Source of the DNA: an uncultured Alphaproteobacteria bacterium | Lineage (GTDB): Bacteria; Pseudomonadota; Alphaproteobacteria; RF32; CAG-239 | Length of the DNA: 9,346 bases | Assembly (NCBI GenBank): GCA_944391365.1 | Contig: CALXTH010000042.1 | Location: forward strand, 1-9,346 | Direction of reading: 5' to 3' | Part shown: one piece after another, positions 1 to 7,457 of the stretch | Numbering within the stretch: position 1 is the stretch's first letter | Layout: the number at the start of each line of letters is the position of its first letter | Made by a program: the position numbers and the translations under genes | The notes under the pieces: generated by a model | What the model was told of the DNA's origin: nothing | What the model saw: only the letters and a program-made list of their open reading frames with translations | Databases searched by the model: none

Positions 1-122
1 ATTTTTCATGTAGTCACGAAAAGAAAAATTTCAAGAAATAAAAATAATACAATCATTGAAAACGCTAAAATGCCGAAATAAATAGTATCAATATTTACCT
101 AAAAAACCATCTTCCCCCGTTA
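1..122. other. AT-rich segment downstream of yejB, no confident gene
   Basis: This stretch lies after the yejB stop and is clearly more AT-rich than the genes beside it. On the minus strand a G-rich run resembling a ribosome binding site precedes ATG GTT TTT TAG, a three-residue reading frame. In the same frame beyond that stop is an open stretch encoding a strongly hydrophobic peptide with no good start, ending in a TGA at 6-8 that overlaps an ATG at 7-9 which continues out of the window. On the plus strand a lysine-rich frame is open from the window edge to a stop at 79-81. None of these can be called a gene from what is visible. I see no convincing hairpin terminator and no start of yejE. 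Confidence 0.5.
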
Positions 123-1196
123 TTATACGGCGTCAAAATTAATTCTGGGGTCGACAATCGAGTAGGTAATATCACTGATAAGTTTCAAAATCAGCCCCAA
201 CAGTGCAAAAATATACAGGGTTCCGAAAATCACCGGATAATCCCGGGTCATAATTGCTTCATAACCGAGCAGCCCCAAACCGTTTAAGGAAAAAATCACC
301 TCAATCAGCAATGAGCCCGTAAACAACATTTTAATCAGCATATTCGGAAAACCCGCAATCACAATCAACATCGCATTCCGAAACACATGCCCGTAAAGAA
401 CTTGATTCTCTGTCAATCCTTTGGCTTTGGCCGTCAACACATACGGCTTGTTAATCTCATCAATAAACGAGTTTTTGGTCAGCATTGTCAGACTGGCAAA
501 ACCGCCGATAACCATAGTAACAACCGGCAGCGTGATATGCCAGAAATAATCGCCGATTTTCTCCACCAGCGACAATTCATCCCAGTTCGGCGATGTCAAC
601 CCCCGGAGCGGAAACCATTGCCAATAAGTCCCCCCGGCAAACAAAACAATCAAAAACACGGCAAATAAAAAAACCGGAATCGCCGACCCCAAAATAACCG
701 CAAAAGATGTCCAGACATCAAATGCCGACCCGTCTCGTACGGCTTTTTTGATACCGAGCGGAATAGCCACCAGATAAATAATCAGAGTCGACCATAACCC
801 GAGTGAAACCGAAACCGGCATTCGTTCTTTGATCAGCGCCCAAACACTTTTGTCTTTATAATAGCTTTTGCCAAAGTCAAACCGGGCATAATCCGTCACC
901 ATTTTCAAAAAACGTTCATGAACCGGTTTGTCAAAACCAAATTGCTTTTCCAACGCTTTGATTAAATCATCCGGAACCCCCTGAGCCCCTTGATATTTCG
1001 AGGCCGACGTCGCTGAATTCATCTGTGCGGCTGAAGTGATACTCCCGGTCGCTTCCACATTCATTCCCCGATATTTCGCCAGCATATATTCAACCGGTCC
1101 GCCCGGCGCCATCTGGATAATTACAAAATTAATTGTCAAAATGCCAAGCAATGTAAGGGGAATCAATAAAAGCCTTTTGATGATATAATTTCTCAT
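123..1196 (-). CDS. yejB: YejB-type peptide ABC transporter permease
   Basis: Inner-membrane permease of a Yej-type peptide ABC importer, which takes up peptides such as microcin C in E. coli; in some Alphaproteobacteria YejBEF is linked to muropeptide recycling and to sensitivity to host peptides. The 357-residue product is close in length to E. coli YejB and matches it along its length from memory: N-terminal IIKRLLLIPLTLLGI membrane helix, TINFVIIQMAPGGPVEY, GFDKPVHERF, SLGLWSTLIIYLVAIPLGI, the EAA-like loop region around AKAKGLTENQVLYGHVFRNA, and a C-terminal DPRINFD. The start at 1196 (MRNYII) is preferred over an upstream in-frame ATG at 1220 because it fits the family N-terminus and gives the ATGA overlap with yejA, a sign of translational coupling. 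The partner permease YejE and ATPase YejF are not in the window. Confidence 0.95.
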   Translation of the reverse strand: MRNYIIKRLLLIPLTLLGILTINFVIIQMAPGGPVEYMLAKYRGMNVEATGSITSAAQMNSATSASKYQGAQGVPDDLIKALEKQFGFDKPVHERFLKMVTDYARFDFGKSYYKDKSVWALIKERMPVSVSLGLWSTLIIYLVAIPLGIKKAVRDGSAFDVWTSFAVILGSAIPVFLFAVFLIVLFAGGTYWQWFPLRGLTSPNWDELSLVEKIGDYFWHITLPVVTMVIGGFASLTMLTKNSFIDEINKPYVLTAKAKGLTENQVLYGHVFRNAMLIVIAGFPNMLIKMLFTGSLLIEVIFSLNGLGLLGYEAIMTRDYPVIFGTLYIFALLGLILKLISDITYSIVDPRINFDAV

Positions 1197-3025
1197 TGCC
1201 TGAATTCCTCCTTCATCCACCAGGTAAACGGCTGAAACCCGGCCTTAACACTTGTCTTCGGATGTTCAAACTTATTTTGATAAGCGACCCTTGCCGACGG
1301 AGAATACCATTGCGGAATCATATAAACCTCATGCAGCATTACCCGGTCAAGTGCCTTGACATAAGCCTGGTAATCATCTTTATGCTGTGCTTTGATTAAA
1401 CCGTCAATCAGGGCATCAACCACTTTGTTTTGCACACCGCCGATGTTATATGAGCCTTTAATCATGGCAGAACCGCTGCCCCACATTTCTTTTTGTTCGT
1501 TTCCGGGCATTTGGCTCATGCCAAAGGCAATAATTGCAATATCAAAATCAAAATTATCCAGTCTGTTTTTGTAAATATTAACCTCAACGGTTCTGAATTT
1601 CGCCTCTATGCCTATTTTCTTCAGTTTTTTAATAAACGGCAGCATCACCCGCGTAAAAGAACTCCCGTTGGCCGAATTATCAATAATCTCAAATTTCAAC
1701 GGCTCGCCGGTTGCCAGATTCGCCATCTTGCCGTCAACAAAATCATACCCGGCCGCATTCAAAAGCCTCACCGCCTGTTTCAGGTTTTCCCTTGTCTGTA
1801 AAGCCCCGCCTTTATGCGAAGGAACCTCCGGAGCGGTGGTAAAAACTTCTTTCGGAAGTTTTTGCCGGAACCGGTTGAGAATTTGCAGCTCTTTTCCTTC
1901 GGGCAAACCGGTCGCTTCCATTCCCGTATTGGTAAAATAGCTGCCGATTCTCTGATATTGATGATAAAACAACTTGTCATTAGCCCAATCAAAATCAAAA
2001 GCCAGACTGATGGCTTTTCTGACCCGTTTGTCCTTAAACATCTCTTTCCGCAGATTAAACACAAACATCTGCAGATTTGCCGCCTTGTTGTGAGGCAGTT
2101 CTTCTTTTATAACGGTGCCGTTCCTGACTTGTTTGTTGTCATAGCCGGTAACCCATATTTTGGCAATATACTCTTCCCTCATGTCAATACTGCCGGCAAA
2201 AAGTGCCTGCAAAGTAACGGTCGTGTCTTGATAATATTCATAATCAACTTCATCAAAATTAAAAAAACCGCGCCGGGACGGCAAATCTTTTGCCCAATAA
2301 TCCGGATTCCTTTTGAAAATAACCGATTTCCCCGGAACAATTTTTTCAATCAGATAAGGCCCGCTGCCCAGATAGGGGGAAAGCGTCGGCTTACTGAAAT
2401 CTTTTCCGGTCCAGTCTTTTGCTGAAAAAATGCTGAGTTGCGCCAAAATCAACGGGAGTTCTTTGTTCTGAGAATTTTTTTTGAAGAAAAAACGCACATG
2501 TCGGTCATTAATTTTTTCCACCCGCTCGACATCGTTGTAATAAACCCGGTAAATCTGCGCGCCTTTTTCCATGACCGCATTAAAACTGAAAATCACATCA
2601 TCAGCCGTCACCGGTGATCCGTCGCTGAATTTAGCTCGTTCATCCAACACAAAGCCGACAAACGAACGATCCTCGGGCAATTCAAATTGCCTGGCAATCA
2701 GGGGATAAACCGTGGAATAATCATCAATGGAAATCACGCCGAGCGTATCCAGTGTCAAAGCAGCCGCCTCCTGAACGGCATTGCCTTTGAAAATAAAGGG
2801 GTTCAAACTGTCAAATCCACCATAATTCGGCAAAACCACTCGCCCACCTTTGGGAGCCTCTGGGTTAACATAATTAAAATTTTGAAAATCCGCTGCATAC
2901 CCGGCCTCGCCATAAAGCGGCAAATGAGACATCAAAACCCCAGCCGCCGTAGCTTTAACCGCGCCGCAGACAAAAAACAACACGCCCCAAAAAATTAGAA
3001 ACCTATTTCTTGGACGCAACGTCAT
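1193..3025 (-). CDS. yejA: YejA-type periplasmic peptide-binding protein (SBP family 5)
   Basis: Extracellular solute-binding protein of family 5 that captures peptides in the periplasm and hands them to the YejB/YejE channel. With the start at 3025 the product is 610 residues, near the 604 of E. coli YejA. Residues 1-29 form a clean Sec signal peptide: basic RPRNR, a hydrophobic FLIFWGVLFFVCGAV core, then a KATAA cleavage region. The mature part carries YejA-like segments: NFNYVNPEAPKGG, FSDGSPVTADDV, SGPYLIEKI, FNFDEVDYEYYQDTT, KRVRKAISLAFDFDW and ALDRVMLHEVYMIPQWY. The same frame is open to 3088, but earlier starts push the hydrophobic core inward and increase overlap with the upstream gene. 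The ribosome binding site at 3025 is weak, and the preceding gene ends at 3003, so translation probably depends on coupling. The exact peptides bound cannot be read from the sequence. Confidence 0.93.
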   Translation of the reverse strand: MTLRPRNRFLIFWGVLFFVCGAVKATAAGVLMSHLPLYGEAGYAADFQNFNYVNPEAPKGGRVVLPNYGGFDSLNPFIFKGNAVQEAAALTLDTLGVISIDDYSTVYPLIARQFELPEDRSFVGFVLDERAKFSDGSPVTADDVIFSFNAVMEKGAQIYRVYYNDVERVEKINDRHVRFFFKKNSQNKELPLILAQLSIFSAKDWTGKDFSKPTLSPYLGSGPYLIEKIVPGKSVIFKRNPDYWAKDLPSRRGFFNFDEVDYEYYQDTTVTLQALFAGSIDMREEYIAKIWVTGYDNKQVRNGTVIKEELPHNKAANLQMFVFNLRKEMFKDKRVRKAISLAFDFDWANDKLFYHQYQRIGSYFTNTGMEATGLPEGKELQILNRFRQKLPKEVFTTAPEVPSHKGGALQTRENLKQAVRLLNAAGYDFVDGKMANLATGEPLKFEIIDNSANGSSFTRVMLPFIKKLKKIGIEAKFRTVEVNIYKNRLDNFDFDIAIIAFGMSQMPGNEQKEMWGSGSAMIKGSYNIGGVQNKVVDALIDGLIKAQHKDDYQAYVKALDRVMLHEVYMIPQWYSPSARVAYQNKFEHPKTSVKAGFQPFTWWMKEEFRQ

Positions 3026-4301
3026 CAACCCAGCTGCTAAACGGATAAACCACTTTGTCTTCATTAACCGCTTTCTTTTCCGCGGCATTTGCTTCGCTGG
3101 CTTTCATCTTTTCCCATTCTTTGCGCAAAGATTTAAGCGTTTTGTTTGTTTCCAAAAAGTCGCGGGCTTTCGGCGTCTCTATATTGTTGACATGACCGGT
3201 AAAATCTTCAATATCCAGCTGCTTTTCATCATGCCAGGATTCGACCGGAGCCGCTGGTGTCAAAACCGGTGCCTCAGCCGTAAATTTTGGTTCTTCCCGC
3301 TCCATCGGAACTTCCGGCTTCTCCGGCCCGAAACTGCGTTCCAAGGCTATTGTAAACGGATCAGCCTGTAGCGTCTCGTCATCATTTTCGTCCGAAACTT
3401 CTTCCTTATCCTGTTTCTTTTTAAACAGCTTGAATTTTGAAATCAGAGATTCCTGTTTCTTGGGAGCGGCATAACTTTGCGGCGCAAACAAATCAGCATC
3501 GGGCTCTCCAGCAGCAGATAAATTGCCAAATAATGCCGTTGCATTTTGAGTTGAAGTTCCAAACACCGGTCTTGATTTCTCTGCCGGTTTCATCTCTTTG
3601 GCTTTCTGCACTTCAGTCGCCACCGGTTCCATAATGGAATAAACCTTGCCAAAAACCCCTGTCTCAACCAAGTTTAAAAAGACATGCTCTTTATCATGTT
3701 TTTCCAAAAGGTTAACCAACCCCTGATACCGGGCGGTAAACTCCAGAATCGACCCGGCCAAAACAATATCCTGCTGCGAACGGTTGAACAGACGTAACTG
3801 AAAATCATTCTGATTCTGGCTGTTTTCAATCAAGACTTTGCCGAAAGACCATTTCCCGCCGTTTTGCACTTTTGTCCACAGGCTTTCAATCTGCTCTGCG
3901 GAGGCAATACCTGTCCGCCGGATAATTTCTGCCAGCAATTCATTCATGTCGGCAATAAAAATATCAAATTTGTTCAGGATAAAACCGTCTTTAATTTCCT
4001 GCTCGGCTTCAAGCATAATCCGGGCAACCAGATCCGTATAATCCATGTTCTTTTTCATCTGTTTAAACAGGGAAAGCATATTTGAATGCAAATTTCTGTT
4101 GTGAAGATACTGATTGATATACCCGAAAACAGACCACAAAACAAAAACCGGCAAAATAATAAAAGCCGTATAAATTGAGGCGTCAAACAAACTCAGGGAT
4201 GTAAGCGGCAGCCCGGCCAGCTTGTCGGCAACAAACAAAAAAGAATAAATCAGCCAAACAACGGTTGAAAAAACGGAAACAAAAAATGCCAAAGCCAACA
4301 C
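3003..4301 (-). CDS. Unknown two-helix inner-membrane protein with long charged tail
   Basis: I do not recognise this family. The 432-residue product starts with two hydrophobic helices (about residues 2-25 and 43-62, separated by a short loop). A probably folded cytoplasmic region follows to about 225, with helical acidic-basic stretches and segments such as ESLWTKVQNGGKWSFGK, SILEFTARYQGLVNLLEKHD and ETGVFGKVYSIMEP. From about 230 to the end it is rich in Glu, Lys, Pro and Ala and looks disordered, except for a possible conserved end, VVYPFSSWVDDV. The chosen start is GTG at 4299-4301, because GGGAG sits seven bases before it; a TTG at 4325 would add eight residues with a poorer site. Its stop lies inside the yejA start region, so it is almost certainly co-transcribed with yejAB. 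That suggests, without proving, a link to envelope or peptide uptake. It carries no catalytic motif I can identify. Confidence 0.8.
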   Translation of the reverse strand: MLALAFFVSVFSTVVWLIYSFLFVADKLAGLPLTSLSLFDASIYTAFIILPVFVLWSVFGYINQYLHNRNLHSNMLSLFKQMKKNMDYTDLVARIMLEAEQEIKDGFILNKFDIFIADMNELLAEIIRRTGIASAEQIESLWTKVQNGGKWSFGKVLIENSQNQNDFQLRLFNRSQQDIVLAGSILEFTARYQGLVNLLEKHDKEHVFLNLVETGVFGKVYSIMEPVATEVQKAKEMKPAEKSRPVFGTSTQNATALFGNLSAAGEPDADLFAPQSYAAPKKQESLISKFKLFKKKQDKEEVSDENDDETLQADPFTIALERSFGPEKPEVPMEREEPKFTAEAPVLTPAAPVESWHDEKQLDIEDFTGHVNNIETPKARDFLETNKTLKSLRKEWEKMKASEANAAEKKAVNEDKVVYPFSSWVDDVASKK

Positions 4302-4331
4302 GGTCAAACTCCCTATCAAAAACAAGTTTCT

Positions 4332-4362
4332 CTTATACTACGCCGGAACAATAATTTTTCAA
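4332..4362 (-). promoter_or_regulatory. Possible promoter for the membrane protein-yejAB operon
   Basis: Reading the minus strand, TTGAAA (4362-4357) is followed after 19 bases by TATAAG (4337-4332). The boxes are good but the spacing is longer than the usual 17. Transcription would begin near 4325, leaving a leader of about 24 bases before the GTG start at 4301, which supports that start over the upstream TTG. For the divergent accA gene, I see only a weak candidate (TTGTGT at 4440-4445 with an AT-rich box near 4461-4468). Confidence 0.3.
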
Positions 4363-4487
4363 TCAAATAATGCCAAGAATCCTCAATTTTTGGGCAAAAT
4401 TAACAAGATTCAAAAATAAGAGTCGAAATTTGAATAATTTTGTGTTAAAAGAAAAACAGTTTTAATTAAAGTCAAAGAGAAACAGGA

Positions 4488-5462
4488 ATGAATACGACAA
4501 GCAATAGCATGGTTTTGGACTTTGAAAAGACCATTGTTGAAGTAGAAGCAAAAATAGAAAGTTTAAAAATGCTGGCCAAAGAGGAAGATGTTGATATCTC
4601 CAAAGAACTCAACCGTCTGCATGAAAAACTCAACCGCCAGCTGCGCATTTCTTATGCAAATCTGACCCCCTGGCAAAAAGCACAGGTCGCCCGCCATCCG
4701 GATCGCCCACATTGCCTGGATTATGTTCAGATGCTGATTGAAGACTTTGTGCCTCTGGCCGGAGACCGGGCTTTTGCCGATGATGCCACCATGATTGGGG
4801 GAATTGGCCGCTTTAAACGGCTTTCTGTCGTGGTCATCGGACAGGAAAAGGGGCATGATCTTGAAAGCCGGATTAAATACAATTTTGGCATGGCCAAACC
4901 GGAAGGCTACCGCAAAGCGCAGCGCCTGATGGACATGGCTGACAAATTCAACCTGCCGGTAATCAGCCTCGTCGATACGGACGGCGCCTATCCCGGTGTC
5001 GATGCTGAAGCACGCGGCCAGGCAGAAGCCATAGCCTCTTCAATTGAAAAATGTTTTCAAGTTAAATGTCCGATCGTCTCGACCATCATCGGAATGGGCG
5101 GCTCCGGCGGCGCCATAGCCATTGCGGCGGCCAACCGGATTCTGATGTTGGAAAACTCCATTTATTCGGTCATTTCGCCCGAGGCTTGCAGCTCGATTCT
5201 CTGGCGTTCGACCGATAAGGTGAAAGACGCGGCCGAAGCCTTGCGTTTCACGGCACAGGACTTAAAGCACTTCGGCGTCATTGATGAAATCATTAAAGAA
5301 CCGCTGGGCGGGGCTCATCGCGATCGAAAAGCCACGATTGACGCCGTCGGTAATGCAATTCTCTCCAATCTGAAAGAGCTTTTGCCGATGAACGGGGATG
5401 ACCTTCGCCGTGAAAGAACCGAAAAATTCCTGGCAATGGGACGCAATCTTCCGGAAAACTGA
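4488..5462 (+). CDS. accA: Acetyl-CoA carboxylase carboxyltransferase subunit alpha
   Basis: Alpha subunit of the carboxyltransferase that moves CO2 from carboxybiotin to acetyl-CoA to make malonyl-CoA, the first committed step of fatty acid synthesis; it works as a heterotetramer with AccD in the cytoplasm. The 324-residue product matches the family along its length: LDFEKTIVEVEAKIESL, RPHCLDYVQMLIEDF, FGMAKPEGYRKAQRLM, GAYPGVDAEARGQAEAIA, GGSGGAIAIA, YSVISPEACSSILWRS and EPLGGAHRD. The start is ATG 4488, with AAAGAGA about seven bases upstream and AGGA almost abutting it. Two positions that are normally near-invariant differ: residue 165 is Asp where DTPGAYPG has Pro, and residue 203 is Met where GEGGSGG has Glu. 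The glycines of both loops remain, so the enzyme is probably active. rmuC follows after one base, and its binding site lies in the accA end. Confidence 0.97.
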   Translation: MNTTSNSMVLDFEKTIVEVEAKIESLKMLAKEEDVDISKELNRLHEKLNRQLRISYANLTPWQKAQVARHPDRPHCLDYVQMLIEDFVPLAGDRAFADDATMIGGIGRFKRLSVVVIGQEKGHDLESRIKYNFGMAKPEGYRKAQRLMDMADKFNLPVISLVDTDGAYPGVDAEARGQAEAIASSIEKCFQVKCPIVSTIIGMGGSGGAIAIAAANRILMLENSIYSVISPEACSSILWRSTDKVKDAAEALRFTAQDLKHFGVIDEIIKEPLGGAHRDRKATIDAVGNAILSNLKELLPMNGDDLRRERTEKFLAMGRNLPEN

Positions 5463-5463
5463 A

Positions 5464-6597
5464 ATGACGATTGAGTTGATATTGATTATTGTCTGCGGAC
5501 TGGCATTTGTTTTGCTGGGAACGACAGTGTTCTTTGCCTTTCGCAAGAACCCGGCCTCAGACTTAAACCTCTTTGCCGACAACATTTATCGTGCCCAGGC
5601 CGAACTTGCCGGACGCCTGTCCCAGCTCAATGATAATAATACCCGCCAGCAGGCACAACTGGCGCAGGCAATTAATGAGCAAAAAATTTCCATGCTCAAA
5701 ATTGTTGATGAAAAATTGTTGGAAGTAACCAAAAGCGTGGGGCAGGGCTTGCAGCAGTCGACAGAGAAAACCAACCAGACGCTGCATGATTTGCGTGAAC
5801 GTTTGACCAAAATTGATTTTGCCCAGCAAAAAATCTCTTCCCTTTCAGAACAGGTTGTCTCTTTGCAGGAAGTTTTGAGCAACAAACAGGCACGCGGAGC
5901 TTTCGGTGAAATCCAGCTCAATGACTTGGTGACATCGATTCTGCCGCCGTCGGCTTATGAATTTCAGGTTGTGCTGAGCAATCAGAAAAGAGCGGATTGT
6001 GTCCTGCGCCTGCCCAATCCGCCGGGAACCATTGTCATCGATTCCAAATTCCCTCTGGAAAGCTATCAGGCCTTGCGTAATGCCTCTTCTGACCGGGAAA
6101 AAGTTGAAGCTGAACGTTTTTTCAAAGCTTCAGTCCTGAAACATATTAAAGACATTGCCGAAAAATATATTATTCCCGGAGAAACGGCGGAATCCGCACT
6201 GATGTTTCTCCCCTCGGAATCTGTTTATGCTGAACTCCATGCGAATTTTGTTGATGTGGTTGAAGCCTCTTACCGGGCCAAAGTCTGGATTGTCTCACCG
6301 ACAACCCTGATGGCCACATTAAACACGGTTCGGGCGATTCTGAAAGATGCCCGCATGCGGGAACAGGCCGGCGTTATTCAAAAGGAAGTCGGCAGCCTGA
6401 TTGAGGATATTTCCCGTCTTGATGACCGCATTGAAAGTCTGGGCAAACATTTTGACCAGGCGGCCAAAGATATCGGCGACATAAAAATTTCTTCCGGTAA
6501 AATTTCCCGCCGGATTGATAAAATTGAAGATATTCAGCTTGGCAAAACGCCCGATCCGGTCCAGGTTGAACACCTGACCGGCAAGTTGTCCGCGTAA
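5464..6597 (+). CDS. rmuC: DNA recombination protein RmuC
   Basis: RmuC-family protein, linked in E. coli to limiting inversions at short inverted repeats and predicted to have a nuclease-like fold; the biochemical role is not settled. The 377-residue product has an N-terminal membrane helix (about residues 3-26), a long coiled-coil-like stretch rich in Gln, Leu and Lys (about 38-140), then the RmuC domain. The domain begins around ARGAFGEIQLNDLV (residue 143 on), carries QKRADCVLRLPNP and the VIDSKFPL signature (Asp193, Ser194, Lys195), and continues through FLPSESVYAELHA and WIVSPTTLMATLNTVRAIL. The start at 5464 gives the membrane anchor directly and lies one base after the accA stop, with GGAAA upstream; an earlier in-frame ATG at 5398 lies inside accA and is rejected. 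It ends in tandem TAA codons. Pairing with accA implies co-transcription but no obvious shared function. Confidence 0.94.
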   Translation: MTIELILIIVCGLAFVLLGTTVFFAFRKNPASDLNLFADNIYRAQAELAGRLSQLNDNNTRQQAQLAQAINEQKISMLKIVDEKLLEVTKSVGQGLQQSTEKTNQTLHDLRERLTKIDFAQQKISSLSEQVVSLQEVLSNKQARGAFGEIQLNDLVTSILPPSAYEFQVVLSNQKRADCVLRLPNPPGTIVIDSKFPLESYQALRNASSDREKVEAERFFKASVLKHIKDIAEKYIIPGETAESALMFLPSESVYAELHANFVDVVEASYRAKVWIVSPTTLMATLNTVRAILKDARMREQAGVIQKEVGSLIEDISRLDDRIESLGKHFDQAAKDIGDIKISSGKISRRIDKIEDIQLGKTPDPVQVEHLTGKLSA

Positions 6598-6640
6598 TAA
6601 GCCGTTTTTGGGGATAACTCGGCGATAAAATTTAAGCTTT

Positions 6641-6668
6641 TTGTGCATTTGATATATTGATTTATAAA
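6641..6668 (+). promoter_or_regulatory. Possible sigma-70-type promoter for ihfB-lapA-accD
   Basis: TTGTGC (6641-6646) and TATAAA (6663-6668) are separated by 16 bases in the AT-rich gap between rmuC and ihfB. The -10 box differs from consensus at one position, while the -35 matches only its first three bases. The transcript would start near 6675, leaving about 45 bases before the ihfB start. No clear terminator separates rmuC from this site, so read-through from accA-rmuC is also possible. Confidence 0.35.
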
Positions 6669-6708
6669 TCAAAAATGGATAAATTACAAAACAATAACGA
6701 TAAACAAC

Positions 6709-6713
6709 GAGGT
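6709..6713 (+). promoter_or_regulatory. Ribosome binding site that fixes the ihfB GTG start
   Basis: GAGGT lies six bases before the GTG at 6720. No comparable site precedes the in-frame ATGs at 6657 and 6675, so this decides the start and yields a protein of the standard IHF-beta length. Confidence 0.75.
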
Positions 6714-6719
6714 AAGAAA

Positions 6720-7001
6720 GTGACTAGATCAGAATTAATCGAAAAAATAGCGGCCAAAAACCCGCATCTTATGGTAAAAGACATTGACCGCATCATTGAT
6801 GTTGTTTTAAATAAAATCATAAATTCTCTGGCTAAAGGCGAACGGGTGGAGTTTCGCGGTTTCGGTGCTTTTTCGGTTCGCAAACGCTCCCCGCGTGTTG
6901 CTAAAAATCCTCGTACCGGTGAACAGGTTAATGTCGAAGAGCGCAACATTCCCCACTTCAAAACCGGCAAACAGCTGCATGAACTGTTGAACAAAAAATA
7001 A
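6720..7001 (+). CDS. ihfB: Integration host factor subunit beta
   Basis: Beta subunit of the DNA-bending nucleoid protein IHF, which acts with IHF-alpha in transcription, replication and recombination. The 93-residue product (E. coli: 94) begins TRSELIEKIA after a GTG start and shows the family layout: two N-terminal helices to about residue 38, then GERVEFRGFGAFSVRKR, the beta-arm segment SPRVAKNPRTGEQV, and the C-terminal helix FKTGKQLHELL. Pro64 of the KNP motif is the residue that wedges between base pairs, and Glu44 and Arg46 match the positions that read the TTR half of the IHF site in E. coli. These two residues favour IHF-beta over HU. It heads a plus-strand set with lapA 15 bases on and accD beyond. 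The alpha subunit gene is not in the window. Confidence 0.95.
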   Translation: MTRSELIEKIAAKNPHLMVKDIDRIIDVVLNKIINSLAKGERVEFRGFGAFSVRKRSPRVAKNPRTGEQVNVEERNIPHFKTGKQLHELLNKK

Positions 7002-7016
7002 TTTTTTGGAAAGGCA

Positions 7017-7418
7017 ATGGCCATGAATTTTATAAAAATGCTTATCGGATTGCCCGTATTAATCATTATTCTCATTTTTGCCTTTGTGAATAATGATTTG
7101 GTTTCGTTCAATTTCTGGCCTTTTTATATTGAAATCATTGTTTCACAGAGTGTGGCCATTGTCATTCTGATTCTTTTGGGTTTTCTTTTGGGCAAACTGG
7201 ATTCCTGGATATCTTATTCACCGGTGCGTCGGGCGCTCCGCCAGCATAAAAAAGAAAACAAAAAACTCAATAAAGAACATCTGAAACTGACTGAACAGGT
7301 AACATCTCTGCAGGGAGACATTGTCAACCTGAAAGAAGAAGCCGAAGAAATCAAAAGTCAGGTTCCCAAGCCTTCTCTGAAAGAGCGTCTTTCCCGCCTC
7401 TTTCGCAAAAAAGACTAG
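7017..7418 (+). CDS. LapA-domain inner-membrane protein
   Basis: Member of the lipopolysaccharide assembly protein A (LapA, DUF1049) family. In E. coli LapA works with LapB/YciM and FtsH to tune LpxC level and so lipopolysaccharide synthesis; whether this short alphaproteobacterial form does the same is an inference. The 133-residue product has two membrane helices (about residues 9-24 and 43-60) with the characteristic FAFVNNDLVSFNFWPF between them and an LLGFLLGKLDSW segment at the second. A charged, probably coiled-coil cytoplasmic region follows (about 76-115), then a basic end, LSRLFRKK. ATG at 7017 and at 7023 are both possible: GGAAAGG at 7008-7014 is placed best for 7023, which would shorten the protein by two residues. 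The ihfB-lapA pairing is common in Alphaproteobacteria. Confidence 0.88.
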   Translation: MAMNFIKMLIGLPVLIIILIFAFVNNDLVSFNFWPFYIEIIVSQSVAIVILILLGFLLGKLDSWISYSPVRRALRQHKKENKKLNKEHLKLTEQVTSLQGDIVNLKEEAEEIKSQVPKPSLKERLSRLFRKKD

Positions 7419-7457
7419 GCGGAGAAGTTTTCCCTGTAACAACGAATGGTAAAATAA

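Noticed and set aside
1814..2425. A 203-codon plus-strand open frame opposite yejA
   Set aside because: The opposite strand encodes YejA with clear family motifs throughout; the plus-strand product is basic, phenylalanine-rich and has no recognisable domain.
3003..4301. MotA/TolQ/ExbB-like proton channel subunit
   Set aside because: The GVFGKVYSIMEP stretch faintly recalls these proteins, but the third membrane helix and the rest of the motif are missing.
4408..4435. Inverted ATTCAAA / TTTGAAT upstream of accA
   Set aside because: Only seven bases with a 14-base spacer in very AT-rich DNA, which is expected by chance.
5398..5463. Earlier ATG for rmuC
   Set aside because: It lies within the accA coding region and adds residues in front of the membrane anchor; the ATG at 5464 has a binding site and fits the family.
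6601..6624. GCCG...CGGC hairpin after rmuC as a terminator
   Set aside because: The stem has only four base pairs and a long loop, and it is not followed by a T run.
6657..6719. N-terminal extension of IHF-beta
   Set aside because: It lacks a ribosome binding site, is Asn/Lys-rich and exceeds the usual family length; GAGGT points to the GTG at 6720.
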